A stretch of 58,168 nucleotides of DNA. Source: DASVXQ01 sp046727955 (GTDB lineage: Bacteria; Actinomycetota; CALGFH01). Each line of letters starts with the position of its first letter. Positions within the stretch are counted from its first letter, which is position 1. A program made the translations under genes and the position numbers. Of the stretch, positions 26,263 to 35,078 are shown piece after piece. The DNA lies in NCBI GenBank assembly GCA_046727955.1, contig JBKPDO010000007.1, forward strand, positions 1 through 58,168, read 5' to 3'. The notes beneath the pieces were generated by a model that did not search any database, was not told where the DNA came from, and saw only the letters and a list, made by a program, of their open reading frames with translations.

Positions 26263-27274
26263 ACCAGACGAGCGACAGTCCCGCCCCCGCCACCAGGAGC
26301 AGCAGGGCGCCGGCGGCGAAGATCACCGTGATCTCCTGCCGCTGCTTCACGAAGCCGATCTTCGAGCCGAGGTCGTGGTAGATCGCCTTCAGGTCCTTGT
26401 TGCTCGGCGCGATGAAGAAGCGCCCGCCCGTGGCGTCGGCCACGCGCTGCAGGGTGAACTTGTCCGGCGGCACCGGGATGCGGCGGAGCTGCCCGGTCTG
26501 CTCATCGGGGATGTCCACCATGCCCGTGTCGGTGCCGAGCGCGATCGTGAAGATTGGCACGCTGACCTGGCGGGCATGGCGCGCGGCATCCAGCGGCTGG
26601 GTCCTGCCCTGGGTGTTGGCGCCGTCCGACAACAGCAGGATCACCATGGGCGGCTCCTTGCTGGGGTCGGGCGTGGTGGTCGAGGGCGGGGTGAGCCGTT
26701 GGCCGTTCGGCACCGTCGTCGAGGGCGCCGGCGGCGTCGGCGGGCGCCTGGCCTCGAGGGCCCGGTCGATCGCGTCGCCCATCGCGGTCGGCCCGTCGGC
26801 GTTCAGCGTTGCCAAGGCATCCTGGACCGCGACCCGGTCGGTGGTCGGCCTCACCAGGATCTGCGCGGTGCCCGCGAACGACACCACCCCGACCCGGAAC
26901 TTCGCCGGGAGCTGGTCGACGAAGGTGAGCGCGGCCTGCTCGGCCGCGATCATCCGGCTCGGCGCGACGTCGGTGGCGTTCATCGAGCCAGAGGTGTCCA
27001 TCACCAGCATGACCGTGGCCTGCTCCTTGGGGACCAGGGTGGTGGCCTGCGGCCGCGCCAGGGACAGCAGCAGGCCGGTGAGCGCCAGCAGGTACAGCGC
27101 CGGCGGCAGGTGCCGGCGCCAGCCAGGAGAGCGCCGGACCACGTTCGCGAGCAGGTCGAGATTGGTGAAGCGCACCGCATAGCGCGTGCGGCGGCGCTGG
27201 CCGAGCAGGTAGGCCGCCACCGCCGCCGGCACCAGCAGCAGCGCCCACAGGAAACCCGGCCATTCGACGCTCAT
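26246..27274 (-). CDS. VWA-domain membrane protein (BatA-like)
   Basis: A 342-residue protein with two N-terminal membrane helices (WPGFLWALLLVPAAVAAYLL; LPPALYLLALTGLLLSLAR), a von Willebrand A domain with MIDAS residues DTSGSM, Thr in GPTAMGDAI and Asp in LLSDGANTQG, and a C-terminal helix (VIFAAGALLLLVAGAGL). A Pro/Thr-rich insertion (residues ~185-215) lies in the domain. It is the third gene of a MoxR-DUF58-VWA operon; such sets assemble or fold metal- or stress-related complexes. ATG 27274 overlaps the DUF58 stop (ATGA) and has GGAGGAGG upstream. Confidence 0.93.
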   Translation of the reverse strand: MSVEWPGFLWALLLVPAAVAAYLLGQRRRTRYAVRFTNLDLLANVVRRSPGWRRHLPPALYLLALTGLLLSLARPQATTLVPKEQATVMLVMDTSGSMNATDVAPSRMIAAEQAALTFVDQLPAKFRVGVVSFAGTAQILVRPTTDRVAVQDALATLNADGPTAMGDAIDRALEARRPPTPPAPSTTVPNGQRLTPPSTTTPDPSKEPPMVILLLSDGANTQGRTQPLDAARHARQVSVPIFTIALGTDTGMVDIPDEQTGQLRRIPVPPDKFTLQRVADATGGRFFIAPSNKDLKAIYHDLGSKIGFVKQRQEITVIFAAGALLLLVAGAGLSLVWFSRFP

Positions 27275-28248
27275 CGCCACCTCCTCCCCGGGGCCCTGGA
27301 AGCGCTGGACGACGGGCCGACGATGCGATTGCGCAGGAAGCCGGCGAAGGTGCGCAGCCAGTCGCCCTCTGTCCACAGCACGACGTGGTCGACGCCGCAG
27401 CGCCGCAGCTCCGCGACCAGCTCTTCCCGTTCCGCCTCGGCTGCGACGCTGAAGCTCTCGCGCAGCCCCCGCTGGCTGGTGTCGACCCGCAGGTGCCGTC
27501 CGGTCTCCGGATCGACCAGCCACAGCTCTCCGACATCGGGCAGCTCCTGCTCGCGCCGGTCGCGGATCTCCACCGCGACGAGGTCGTGCCTGCCGGCGAG
27601 GGAGAGCACCGCCGGCTTCCAGTCCCGCGGGCCGCGGAAGTCGCTGACCAGGAAGATCAGCGAGCGGCTGTGCGCCAGCCGGCCGGTGCGGGCCAGCGCC
27701 TCACCCAGCGAGGTCGCGCCGGCTCCCTCGAGCTGGGGCTCGCGGCGCAGCGACGAGAGCAGTCCCATCAGCCCCATCCGCCCCTGCCGCGGCGGGATGG
27801 TGCGCGGATCGTCGTCGCCGAAGGTGGTGATCCCGAGCCGGTTGCCACGGCGGGTGGCGAGGTGGCCGACGGCCAGGGCCACGCCCTCCGCCACGTCCGC
27901 CTTGCGGCGTTCGGCCGTGCCGAAGCACATCGACGGCGAGGTGTCCAGCACCAGCCAGCTCACCAGGGCGCGCTCCGCCACCTGGTCGCGGACGTGCGGC
28001 TCCTGCGTCCGCGCGGTCACGTTCCAGTCGATGCGGCGCACGTCGTCGCCGGGCTGGTAGGGGCGGATCTGAGCAAGCTCTGTGCCGATACCCACGGAGG
28101 TCGAGCGGTACTCGCCGCTCAGCATCGCCTCCACCCGCCGGCGCACTACCACGTCGAGCGCGCGCAGCAGGGCCTCTGGCGTCGGCCCCGGTCCGGGACG
28201 GTCCGGGGTGCGGACAGGGACCAGCGGGACCTCGCCGGCAGCGCTCAT
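27271..28248 (-). CDS. DUF58 domain protein
   Basis: A 325-residue protein with the DUF58 signature RPYQPGDDVRRIDWNVTART and a degenerate VWA fold (WLVLDTSPSMCFG; LIFLVSDFRGPRDW). It stands between MoxR and the VWA gene, with ATGA overlaps on both sides, so the three are translated together. In other systems DUF58 proteins act with MoxR as chaperone partners. No membrane segments are seen. Its start codon ATG 28248 overlaps the MoxR stop. Confidence 0.92.
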   Translation of the reverse strand: MSAAGEVPLVPVRTPDRPGPGPTPEALLRALDVVVRRRVEAMLSGEYRSTSVGIGTELAQIRPYQPGDDVRRIDWNVTARTQEPHVRDQVAERALVSWLVLDTSPSMCFGTAERRKADVAEGVALAVGHLATRRGNRLGITTFGDDDPRTIPPRQGRMGLMGLLSSLRREPQLEGAGATSLGEALARTGRLAHSRSLIFLVSDFRGPRDWKPAVLSLAGRHDLVAVEIRDRREQELPDVGELWLVDPETGRHLRVDTSQRGLRESFSVAAEAEREELVAELRRCGVDHVVLWTEGDWLRTFAGFLRNRIVGPSSSASRAPGRRWR

Positions 28249-29267
28249 GCGGTCGACTCGCGGGCCAGGTCGATCCGGGGCGCGGGGATCGCGGACAGGA
28301 TCGCGGTGAGCAGCGTGTCGGGGCTGACCTCCTCGGCCAGCGCCTGGTAGGTCAGCACCAGGCGGTGGCGCAGGACGTCCTTGGCCACCTCCTGGACGTC
28401 CTGGGGCAGGGCGTAGGCGCGCCCGCGAAGCAGGGCCAGGGCGCGTGCCGCGTGCACGAGGTTGATGGAGCCGCGCGGGCTGGCGCCGAAGGCGATGTAG
28501 GGGGCGATGTCGCCGACCCCGTACTGCTTCGGATGGCGGGTGGCCATGCACAGCGCCACCGCGTACTCGGCCACCAGCCGGTCGACATAGATGTCTTTGG
28601 TCGCGGCCTGGTACTCGTGCAGCTGGTCGAGCGAGAGCACCTGCTGGACCTCGGCCGGGTCTACCAGCGAGCGGTGCACCACCATCATCTCTTCACTGAA
28701 GTTCGGGTAGTCGACCTGCACCTTCATCATGAAGCGGTCGACCTGCGCCTCGGGCAGCGGGTAGGTGCCCTCTGACTCGATCGGGTTCTGGGTGGCCATC
28801 ACCAGGAACGGGTCGCCCACCGGGTAGGTTTCCTTGCCGATGGTGACCTGGCGCTCCTGCATGACCTCGAGGAGGGCCGACTGCACCTTGGCGGGGGCGC
28901 GGTTGATCTCGTCGGCGAGCAGGAAATTGCAGAAGACCGGCCCGAGCTCGGTGCTGAACCTGCCCTGCTTGGGCTGGTAGATGCGCGTGCCGACAAGGTC
29001 GGAGGGGACCAGGTCGGGAGTGAACTGCACCCGCTGGAAGGTGCCTCCTAGCACGCTGGCCACCGTCGAGATGGTGAGCGTCTTGGCCAGGCCCGGCACG
29101 CCTTCGAGCAGCAGGTGGCCATTGGAGAGCAGCGCGACGAGGACGCGCTCGAGCATGCCCTCCTGGCCGACGATCACCCGCTTGATCTCGAACAGCGCCG
29201 CCTCGAGCTGGGAGTGTGCGGCCGCGGCCTCACCGACCGCGGCCAGCCGTGGCCTGTTCTCAGTCAC
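28245..29267 (-). CDS. MoxR-family AAA+ ATPase
   Basis: A 340-residue AAA+ protein. Walker A LLEGVPGLAKT, Walker B FLLADEINRAPAKVQSALLE, sensor 1 VMATQNPIESEGTYPLPEAQ and arginine finger region VDRFMM are all present, plus the C-terminal lid. MoxR ATPases act with VWA proteins as chaperones for metal insertion or complex assembly. It leads the operon with DUF58 and VWA genes. A 567-bp gap separates it from the next gene on the same strand upstream. Confidence 0.95.
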   Translation of the reverse strand: MTENRPRLAAVGEAAAAHSQLEAALFEIKRVIVGQEGMLERVLVALLSNGHLLLEGVPGLAKTLTISTVASVLGGTFQRVQFTPDLVPSDLVGTRIYQPKQGRFSTELGPVFCNFLLADEINRAPAKVQSALLEVMQERQVTIGKETYPVGDPFLVMATQNPIESEGTYPLPEAQVDRFMMKVQVDYPNFSEEMMVVHRSLVDPAEVQQVLSLDQLHEYQAATKDIYVDRLVAEYAVALCMATRHPKQYGVGDIAPYIAFGASPRGSINLVHAARALALLRGRAYALPQDVQEVAKDVLRHRLVLTYQALAEEVSPDTLLTAILSAIPAPRIDLARESTA

Positions 29268-29834
29268 GCGTACGGCTCCTTCCGGGGCGCGCCGGTGCCA
29301 TGGGTTCGGCTCCTGGTTGCCCGAGCCCGCAGAGCTTGGGTAAGCCGGGGTGCCTGGTGGCTCGAGCCCCTGGCGCGGTGGGGACCGGCCTGGTCACGGA
29401 TAGGACGTGGAACGTTCGAGGGCTGTCGACGTGGACAAGTCTCACCTTAGCGCCAGGCGCGCGATGAGGCACGACCCAGAATACGACGGGTACGAAGGTT
29501 GGAGAGCTTTGAGGAGAAACTCGACCGCCGGTTAACCCAGGGAAGCCCACCTCAAACTTCGTGTCCGCCAGGACCGGGACCCCAGAGGCCCCAAGGCCGG
29601 GGCTCGAGCTCCGGCCTTGTCCCACCATTTGGGCCTCCGGCGTGCCGCCGGGCAGCGGACTGAACGGCGAGTCCAGCGGCCGGGGGGCCAAGCCTCGCCC
29701 CGGCCGCCAGAAACTGGCCCCGCTGCGTCCCCTCGCGTTGCAGTCGTTTTACCTGGTCACCCTGAGAGCAGCCTGAGAATGACATAGGGGAGTCTTAAGA
29801 AAGCAAGACGGGGGGATCGGGGCTCTGGGTGGGC
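29268..29834. other. Gene-free 0.57 kb interval
   Basis: No gene is recognised; the short frames have no codon bias or ribosome site. It contains the promoter region of moxR and the 3' end region of the sensor kinase. The last ~70 bp include an AT-richer stretch (gacataggggagtcttaagaaagc). No hairpin followed by a T-run was found. Confidence 0.5.
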
Positions 29835-31430
29835 TCAGGGGCGCTCGGCGCGCGCGGCGGCGGCCAGCGCTGCCTGCTCCTGCAGGCGGCGCGCGACCCT
29901 GCCACGGGTGGTCACCGGCAGGTCGATAGTGAAGACCGTGCCGCGCCCCAGCTCGGAGGAGACCGTGACCGTGCCGCCGTGCAGCTCGGCTACCCACTTG
30001 GTGATCGCCAGCCCCAGGCCCGATCCGGCCGTGCCGCGCACGCCGGGCGCTCGCCAGAAGCGGTCGAACACCCGCTCCAGGTCGGCCTCCGCGATGCCCA
30101 TGCCGCTGTCCGCCACGCGGACCTCGGCGCGGCCGTCGCGCTCCACCAGGCTGAGCTCGATCCAGCCTGCCCGGGTGTACTTCAGGGCGTTGCTGGCCAG
30201 GTTCCAGATGCCCCGCCGCAGGTCGTCACGGTCGCCGAGCACCCACGCCTCGGGCAGTGCACCCAGCCGCACTTCGACGCCGCCGCCAGCGTGGCGCGCC
30301 GCGTCGCGGTGGATGTCGGCGATCAGGTGGTCGAGGCGGAAGGCGCGCCGCGGCGCCGGCTTGGTGGCCGCCTCCAGCCGCGCCAGCGCGAGCAGGTCGC
30401 CGACCAGCGACTCGATCCGCCGCGTCTCGGCAAGCACGTCCTTCAGGGCGGCCTCGCGGTCTTCGGGGCGCGCGTCGGGCACGCGGCTCAGGAATTCCAC
30501 GTTGGTGTGGATCGCCGTGATGGGTGTGCGCAGCTCGTGCGAGGCGTCGGCCACGAAGCGCCGCTGCGCGTCGAGCGTGCTCTGCAGATTGACGTGCGAG
30601 CGCTCCAGCTCGCTGAGCATGTCGTTGAAGGAGGCCGACAGGCGCGCCAGCTCGTCGTGGGAGTTGCGGGAGTTGCCCTCGACGCGCATGCGGCGGGTGA
30701 AGTCGCGCGCGTCCCCGATCGCCTGTGCGGTGGCGCGCATGCGGGCGAGCGGGCGCAGCAGCGCGGCCGCCAGGCCAAAGCCGAGCAGGGCCGCCGTCAG
30801 CAGCACGGCCAGCCCGCCGGCCAGCAGGATCGTGCGCAGCGAGCGCAGCGACGACTCAACGCTGTCGAGTGAGCGGGCGACGGTCACCTCGCCGTAGATC
30901 GCCGGGGCAGCCGGCCTGGGGACCTCGTCGGAGTTGGCGCGGATCCGCTCGGAGCTGGTCGGTGGCTGCTTACTCGCCTGGAATTGCTCGGAGTAGATCG
31001 CCAGCGCGGCGCCGAGCTTGCTCAGCCCGGACCCGTTCGGATCGACCCGCACGATGGCGACCCGGTTGTTCGGCACCCGCGGGAGGGTGATGTCCTCCAT
31101 GATCTCCTGCGGGTATTTGCTCTCGAACGCCCAGGTCTTTCGGTCCTTGCTGCTGCCCTCGAGAACCTGGATGTAGGTGTCCGGGTTCGGCTTGGGGGGC
31201 TGGTCCCCCTTCTGCTTCTGGCCGCGGTTGCCCAGCGTGTTGTAGATGTTCTTGGCGGAGTCGTAGTTGTAGAGCAGCGAGCCGAGGTAGTGGCCCTGGC
31301 TCTGCACCGAGTTGTAGAGCTCCGCGTGCAGGCGGCGGTCGACGTAGGCGTACACGCCGAAGCCGAAGGCGGTCAGCGCCAGCGTCAGCAGCACCAGGTA
31401 GGCCAGGGTCAGGCGCGCCCGGAAGTTCAC
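29835..31430 (-). CDS. OmpR-type sensor histidine kinase with HAMP domain
   Basis: A 531-residue kinase: N-terminal helix (LTLAYLVLLTLALTAFGFGVYAYV), an extracytoplasmic sensor of ~160 residues, a second helix (ILLAGGLAVLLTAALLGFGLAAALL), HAMP, HisKA with FVADASHELRTPITAIHTNV (phospho-His) and HATPase with N box LASNALKYTRAG, DSGMGI and GSGLGLAI. GTG 31430 overlaps the TGA of the response regulator (GTGA). The overall form is like MprB/CutS. No ligand motif is recognised in the sensor part. Confidence 0.94.
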   Translation of the reverse strand: MNFRARLTLAYLVLLTLALTAFGFGVYAYVDRRLHAELYNSVQSQGHYLGSLLYNYDSAKNIYNTLGNRGQKQKGDQPPKPNPDTYIQVLEGSSKDRKTWAFESKYPQEIMEDITLPRVPNNRVAIVRVDPNGSGLSKLGAALAIYSEQFQASKQPPTSSERIRANSDEVPRPAAPAIYGEVTVARSLDSVESSLRSLRTILLAGGLAVLLTAALLGFGLAAALLRPLARMRATAQAIGDARDFTRRMRVEGNSRNSHDELARLSASFNDMLSELERSHVNLQSTLDAQRRFVADASHELRTPITAIHTNVEFLSRVPDARPEDREAALKDVLAETRRIESLVGDLLALARLEAATKPAPRRAFRLDHLIADIHRDAARHAGGGVEVRLGALPEAWVLGDRDDLRRGIWNLASNALKYTRAGWIELSLVERDGRAEVRVADSGMGIAEADLERVFDRFWRAPGVRGTAGSGLGLAITKWVAELHGGTVTVSSELGRGTVFTIDLPVTTRGRVARRLQEQAALAAAARAERP

Positions 31431-32119
31431 CGCGCCCCCTCCGGGTCCTCGCGCAGGACGTAGCCGACGCCCCGCACCGTGTGGATGACCCGCGGCTCGC
31501 CCTCCGCCTCGAGCTTGCGCCGCAGGTAGCCGACGTAGACCTCGAGCACGTTGGAGTCGCGGCCGAAGTCGTAGTCCCAGACCCGCTCCAGGATGGTCGA
31601 TCGCGTCAGCACCTGGCGCGGGTGCTCCAGGAACAGCGCCAGCAGGTCGAACTCCTGCCTGGTCAGTGAGATCGAGCGCTCGCCGCGCCAGATCTCGTGG
31701 GTGGAGCGGTCCATGCGCAGATCGCCGAAGCGCAGCTCCGCCGATCTGGTGCCGTTGCGGCCGCGGCGCAGCAGCGCCTTGATCCGGACCAGCAGCTCCT
31801 CGAAGGCGAAGGGCTTGCTGAGGTAGTCGTCGGCGCCCGCCTCGAAGCCGGCCACCCGCTCGGGCACCTCGCTGCGGGCGGTGAGCATGAGCACCGGCAC
31901 GTCGCCAGCCTGGCGCAGCCGCCGGCACACCTCGAGCCCGTCGATCCCCGGTAGCAGCACGTCGAGGATCACCAGGTCAGGCGAGTGGTCGAGCGCTCTG
32001 GAGAGGGCCTCCTCGCCAGAGGCGGCCACGTCGACCTCGAAACCCTCGTAGGCCAGCGGCCTGCGCAGGGCCGCGGCCAGAAGGGGATCGTCATCAACGA
32101 CCAGGATGTGGGCACCCAT
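31427..32119 (-). CDS. OmpR/PhoB-family response regulator
   Basis: A ~230-residue regulator with receiver domain (ILVVDDDPLL; phospho-Asp in LVILDVLLPGIDGL; YLSKPFAFEELLVRI with conserved Lys) and a winged-helix DNA-binding domain (ISLTRQEFDLLALFLEHPRQVLTR; LEVYVGYLRRKLE; HTVRGVGYVLR). ATG 32119 and an in-frame GTG at 32125 are both possible starts; AGGGG lies upstream of both. It is the first gene of a two-gene operon with the kinase. Confidence 0.95.
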   Translation of the reverse strand: MGAHILVVDDDPLLAAALRRPLAYEGFEVDVAASGEEALSRALDHSPDLVILDVLLPGIDGLEVCRRLRQAGDVPVLMLTARSEVPERVAGFEAGADDYLSKPFAFEELLVRIKALLRRGRNGTRSAELRFGDLRMDRSTHEIWRGERSISLTRQEFDLLALFLEHPRQVLTRSTILERVWDYDFGRDSNVLEVYVGYLRRKLEAEGEPRVIHTVRGVGYVLREDPEGAR

Positions 32120-32208
32120 CTGCACGCTGCCCCTTTTCGACCTACGTCAGGGCCTCATTCTGCCTGCTCGTAAGCTATCTTGCCTACCGCCCCGAGGTGG
32201 GCGGCGCG

Positions 32209-34845
32209 CTACGAGCCCTCGCCGACGTCCTCACGGCGGGCGTCCTCGGGCAGTTTGTCGGTACGGATCCCCTTGAACGAAGCCGCCCTGAGCTTCCCGT
32301 CGTCGGTCCACGCGACGTACTCGACCTCGCAGACGAGCTCGGGCCGGAGCCAGCGCGTGCCGCGGAGCCTCGGGTCGGGCGGCACCTCGACCGCCGGCTC
32401 GGGCGTCTCGCGGGCCTCCAGCTCCGGCAGCAGCCGCTCCAGGAACGCCTGGGTGAAGCCCGTGCCGACGTTGCCGGCGTAGCGCAGTCGTCCGCCCGAG
32501 TACACCGCGAGCAGCAGCGACCCCAGGGTGGGCGCGCGACCGCCCTTGCCCCTGGTCCAGCCGATGATCACGCAGTCCTGGCGGCGCACCGCCTTGACCT
32601 TGCGCCAGTCGTGCGAGCGCGCCCCGGGCCGGTAGGGGCTGGCCAGGCGCTTGGCCACCACGCCCTCCAGCCCTAGCCCCTTGACCTGGTCGAAGAACGC
32701 ATTGCCACGGCCGGTGACCGCTTGCGAAAGGCGCACGTCGGCCCGCTCCACGAGCACCTCCGCCAGCCGTGCCCGCCGTTCGGCCAGCGGTAGCTCCAGC
32801 AGCGCCTCACCGTCCAGCCAGAGCAGGTCGAACGCCAGGAACTGGGTCGGCACCCGGCCGCGGTGGCGAGCCAGCTCCTCTGGGGAGCGGTGGAAGCGGT
32901 CCTGCATCCGCTCGAACGACGGCCGCCCCTCCTGGTCGAAGGCGACGATCTCCCCGTCGACCACGGCGTTGCGCGCGACCAGCTGGCGGTGCAGCTCCGC
33001 CAGCTCCGGGAACTGGCCGGTGACGTCGCGGGCGGTGCGCGAGGTGAGCCGGGTGCCGTCCTGCTCGAGGGCCGCCAGGCAGCGGTGGCCGTCCCACTTG
33101 ACCTCGAAGATCCAGCTGTCGTCGTCGAACGGCGCGGTGGTCGGCTGCGCCATCATCGGCTCGAAGGTCGGCGGCCGCGCCGGCGCCGCCAGCGGCGTCC
33201 CGCGCGAGAGGAAGCACAGCCAGTCGCTCTTGGTGCGCACCAGGTGGTACTCGGTCCCGTGGTAGCGGCTGCCGTGCAGCCGCACCGTCCACTTGCCGTC
33301 CTCGACCTCGATCGGCTCGTAGGTGCCGAGGTCGAACAGGCGCACCTCGCCCGCGCCGTACTCGCCTTGGGGGATCGACCCGCTGAAGGTGAGGTAGTCC
33401 ATGGGATGGTCCTCGGTGTTGATCGCCAGATGGCGCGCGCCCGGCTCCTCGGGCAGCCGCTTGGGCACGGCGAAGGAGACGAGCACGCCATCTCGCTCGA
33501 AGCGCACGTCGTGGTGGAGGCGGCGGGCGTGGTGCTGCTGGACGCAGAAGACCGGGCCGGGGTCGAGCTTGGCGGGCTCGGGCACGCCGGCCGCATGCGG
33601 CGCCTCCGGCAGTGAGCTCGCGAGCCGAGGCGTGGGAGAGGGAACCGGAGGGGTCCGGGGAACCCCAGGGGCCGGAGGGGTCCGGGGAACCCCGAGGGGG
33701 TGCCCCGGTGGGTCGGGTCCCGGTGGGTCGGGTCCCGGTGGGTCGGGTCCCGGTGGGTCGGGTCCCGGTGGGTTGGGCTCTGGGGTGCGGGTGAAGTCGC
33801 GCTTGCGCCGGTAGGCCTCGAGGTCGGGCGTGCCCCTGGCAGGCGCGTCGGGCGCCTGGCGGGTGGGGCGCTCCGGCTCTGACGGGCGGATGCCGAGGGC
33901 GTCCATGGCCGCGTCGAGCGTCTGCCGGTCGGTCAGCATGGGCGCGAACCGGTCGCCCTGCGCCAGCCGCTCCCAGATGTTGTCCATGCGGAAGTCGTTG
34001 GGCTCGAGATCCGAATCCAGCTCCTGCCAGTCCAGCGGGGTCGACACCGGCGCGCCCGGCCGCGGCCGCACCGAATACGGGCTGGCGATATTGGCGCCGC
34101 GCCGGTTCATCTGGTGGTCGACGAAGACCTTGCCCGACCGGTCCGATATCGGCCAGGCCATCGTCACCTTCTCGGGGTAGGCGCGCACCAGCAGGCGGCC
34201 CACCTGCTCCACGAACGCGCGCACGTCGGCGTAGGGGTAGACCGGCTCGAGGGGAACCTCGACCTGCATGCCCGTGGCACCGGAGGTCTTGGCGTGGCCG
34301 CGCAGCCCCAGCCCATCCAGCGCGACCTTGACCAGCCGGGCCGCCATGCGCACGTCGGCGAAGGTGTAGGGCTCGAACGGGTCCAGGTCGAAGAGGGCGA
34401 ACTCTGGGTAGTCGAGCGTGCCGGCGCGGCTGTGCAGCGGGTGCATCTCGATGCAGCCGAGGTTGACCACGTAGAGAAGGCAGGCCAGGTCCTGCGCCAT
34501 AACCATGTCGACGGGCTTGCCGTCCTCTCCTGGCACCGAGGCGGTCGGCAGCCATTTGGGGGCGTGGGCGGGCACCCGCTTCTCGTAGAAGGACTGGCCC
34601 GTGATGCCGTTGGGCATCCGCAGCATGGTCAGCGGCCGGTCCCGCAGGTGGGGGAGCAGCACGGGCGCGACGTTGTAGTAGTAGGTGAGCAGATCGCCCT
34701 TGGTGATGCCCTCGTCCGGCCAGTACGGCTTGTCCAGGTTGGAGAGGCGCAGCTCGCGCCCGTCGGCGACCATGCGCCACGCGTCCCGGTCCCGGCGTGC
34801 CGGCAGCTGCGCCGGGAACTCGAGCTTTCGCCCACGCCTGGCCAC
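32209..34845 (-). CDS. ligD: Multifunctional LigD-type DNA ligase (polymerase, 3'-phosphoesterase, ligase)
   Basis: An 878-residue NHEJ enzyme. Residues ~25-310 form the primase-like polymerase domain with metal-binding LFDLDPF (Asp153, Asp155). Residues ~430-545 form the phosphoesterase domain (HHARRLHHDVRFE, GSIPQGEYGAGEV). Residues ~560-878 form the ATP-dependent ligase with adenylated Lys583 (EVKWDGHR). The order polymerase-phosphoesterase-ligase is as in mycobacterial LigD. The linker at 358-402 is PPGPD repeats plus VPRTPP units, encoded by a dispersed repeat. It acts with Ku, encoded divergently, to trim, fill and seal double-strand breaks. Confidence 0.96.
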   Translation of the reverse strand: MARRGRKLEFPAQLPARRDRDAWRMVADGRELRLSNLDKPYWPDEGITKGDLLTYYYNVAPVLLPHLRDRPLTMLRMPNGITGQSFYEKRVPAHAPKWLPTASVPGEDGKPVDMVMAQDLACLLYVVNLGCIEMHPLHSRAGTLDYPEFALFDLDPFEPYTFADVRMAARLVKVALDGLGLRGHAKTSGATGMQVEVPLEPVYPYADVRAFVEQVGRLLVRAYPEKVTMAWPISDRSGKVFVDHQMNRRGANIASPYSVRPRPGAPVSTPLDWQELDSDLEPNDFRMDNIWERLAQGDRFAPMLTDRQTLDAAMDALGIRPSEPERPTRQAPDAPARGTPDLEAYRRKRDFTRTPEPNPPGPDPPGPDPPGPDPPGPDPPGHPLGVPRTPPAPGVPRTPPVPSPTPRLASSLPEAPHAAGVPEPAKLDPGPVFCVQQHHARRLHHDVRFERDGVLVSFAVPKRLPEEPGARHLAINTEDHPMDYLTFSGSIPQGEYGAGEVRLFDLGTYEPIEVEDGKWTVRLHGSRYHGTEYHLVRTKSDWLCFLSRGTPLAAPARPPTFEPMMAQPTTAPFDDDSWIFEVKWDGHRCLAALEQDGTRLTSRTARDVTGQFPELAELHRQLVARNAVVDGEIVAFDQEGRPSFERMQDRFHRSPEELARHRGRVPTQFLAFDLLWLDGEALLELPLAERRARLAEVLVERADVRLSQAVTGRGNAFFDQVKGLGLEGVVAKRLASPYRPGARSHDWRKVKAVRRQDCVIIGWTRGKGGRAPTLGSLLLAVYSGGRLRYAGNVGTGFTQAFLERLLPELEARETPEPAVEVPPDPRLRGTRWLRPELVCEVEYVAWTDDGKLRAASFKGIRTDKLPEDARREDVGEGS
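33645..33780. repeat. Modular dispersed GC-rich repeat inside ligD, with 15-bp expansion
   Basis: 33645-33727 matches the intergenic copy 24233-24315 at 79 of 83 bases. It runs into four perfect 15-bp units ggtcgggtcccggtg (33711-33770) and one degenerate unit. On the ligD strand this encodes the PPGPD repeats and two VPRTPP segments in frame. Confidence 0.9.
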
Positions 34846-35078
34846 CCCGGTCGGCTCCCCCTTCCGCCCCTGGTCAGCTCCCCCTCTTTTGCCCTACAGC
34901 ATGCCGGTCACGTATCCACAGCGCTCGCCGTTTGGGTCTCAGCTACCTTGAGCATAGCCAAGGCGAGGCGCCGATACATGACCGGCGTGCTGGCGTACAG
35001 TTGTTGCCTGTGCTGGTAGACCCGCCTGACGGGGTGGAAGTGCGCGACGGGCCGCCGCCTGAGCCAGGGAGCAATGCC

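Noticed and set aside
32209..34845. LigD domain order as novel
   Set aside because: Polymerase-phosphoesterase-ligase is the usual order in mycobacterial LigD; only the linker is unusual.
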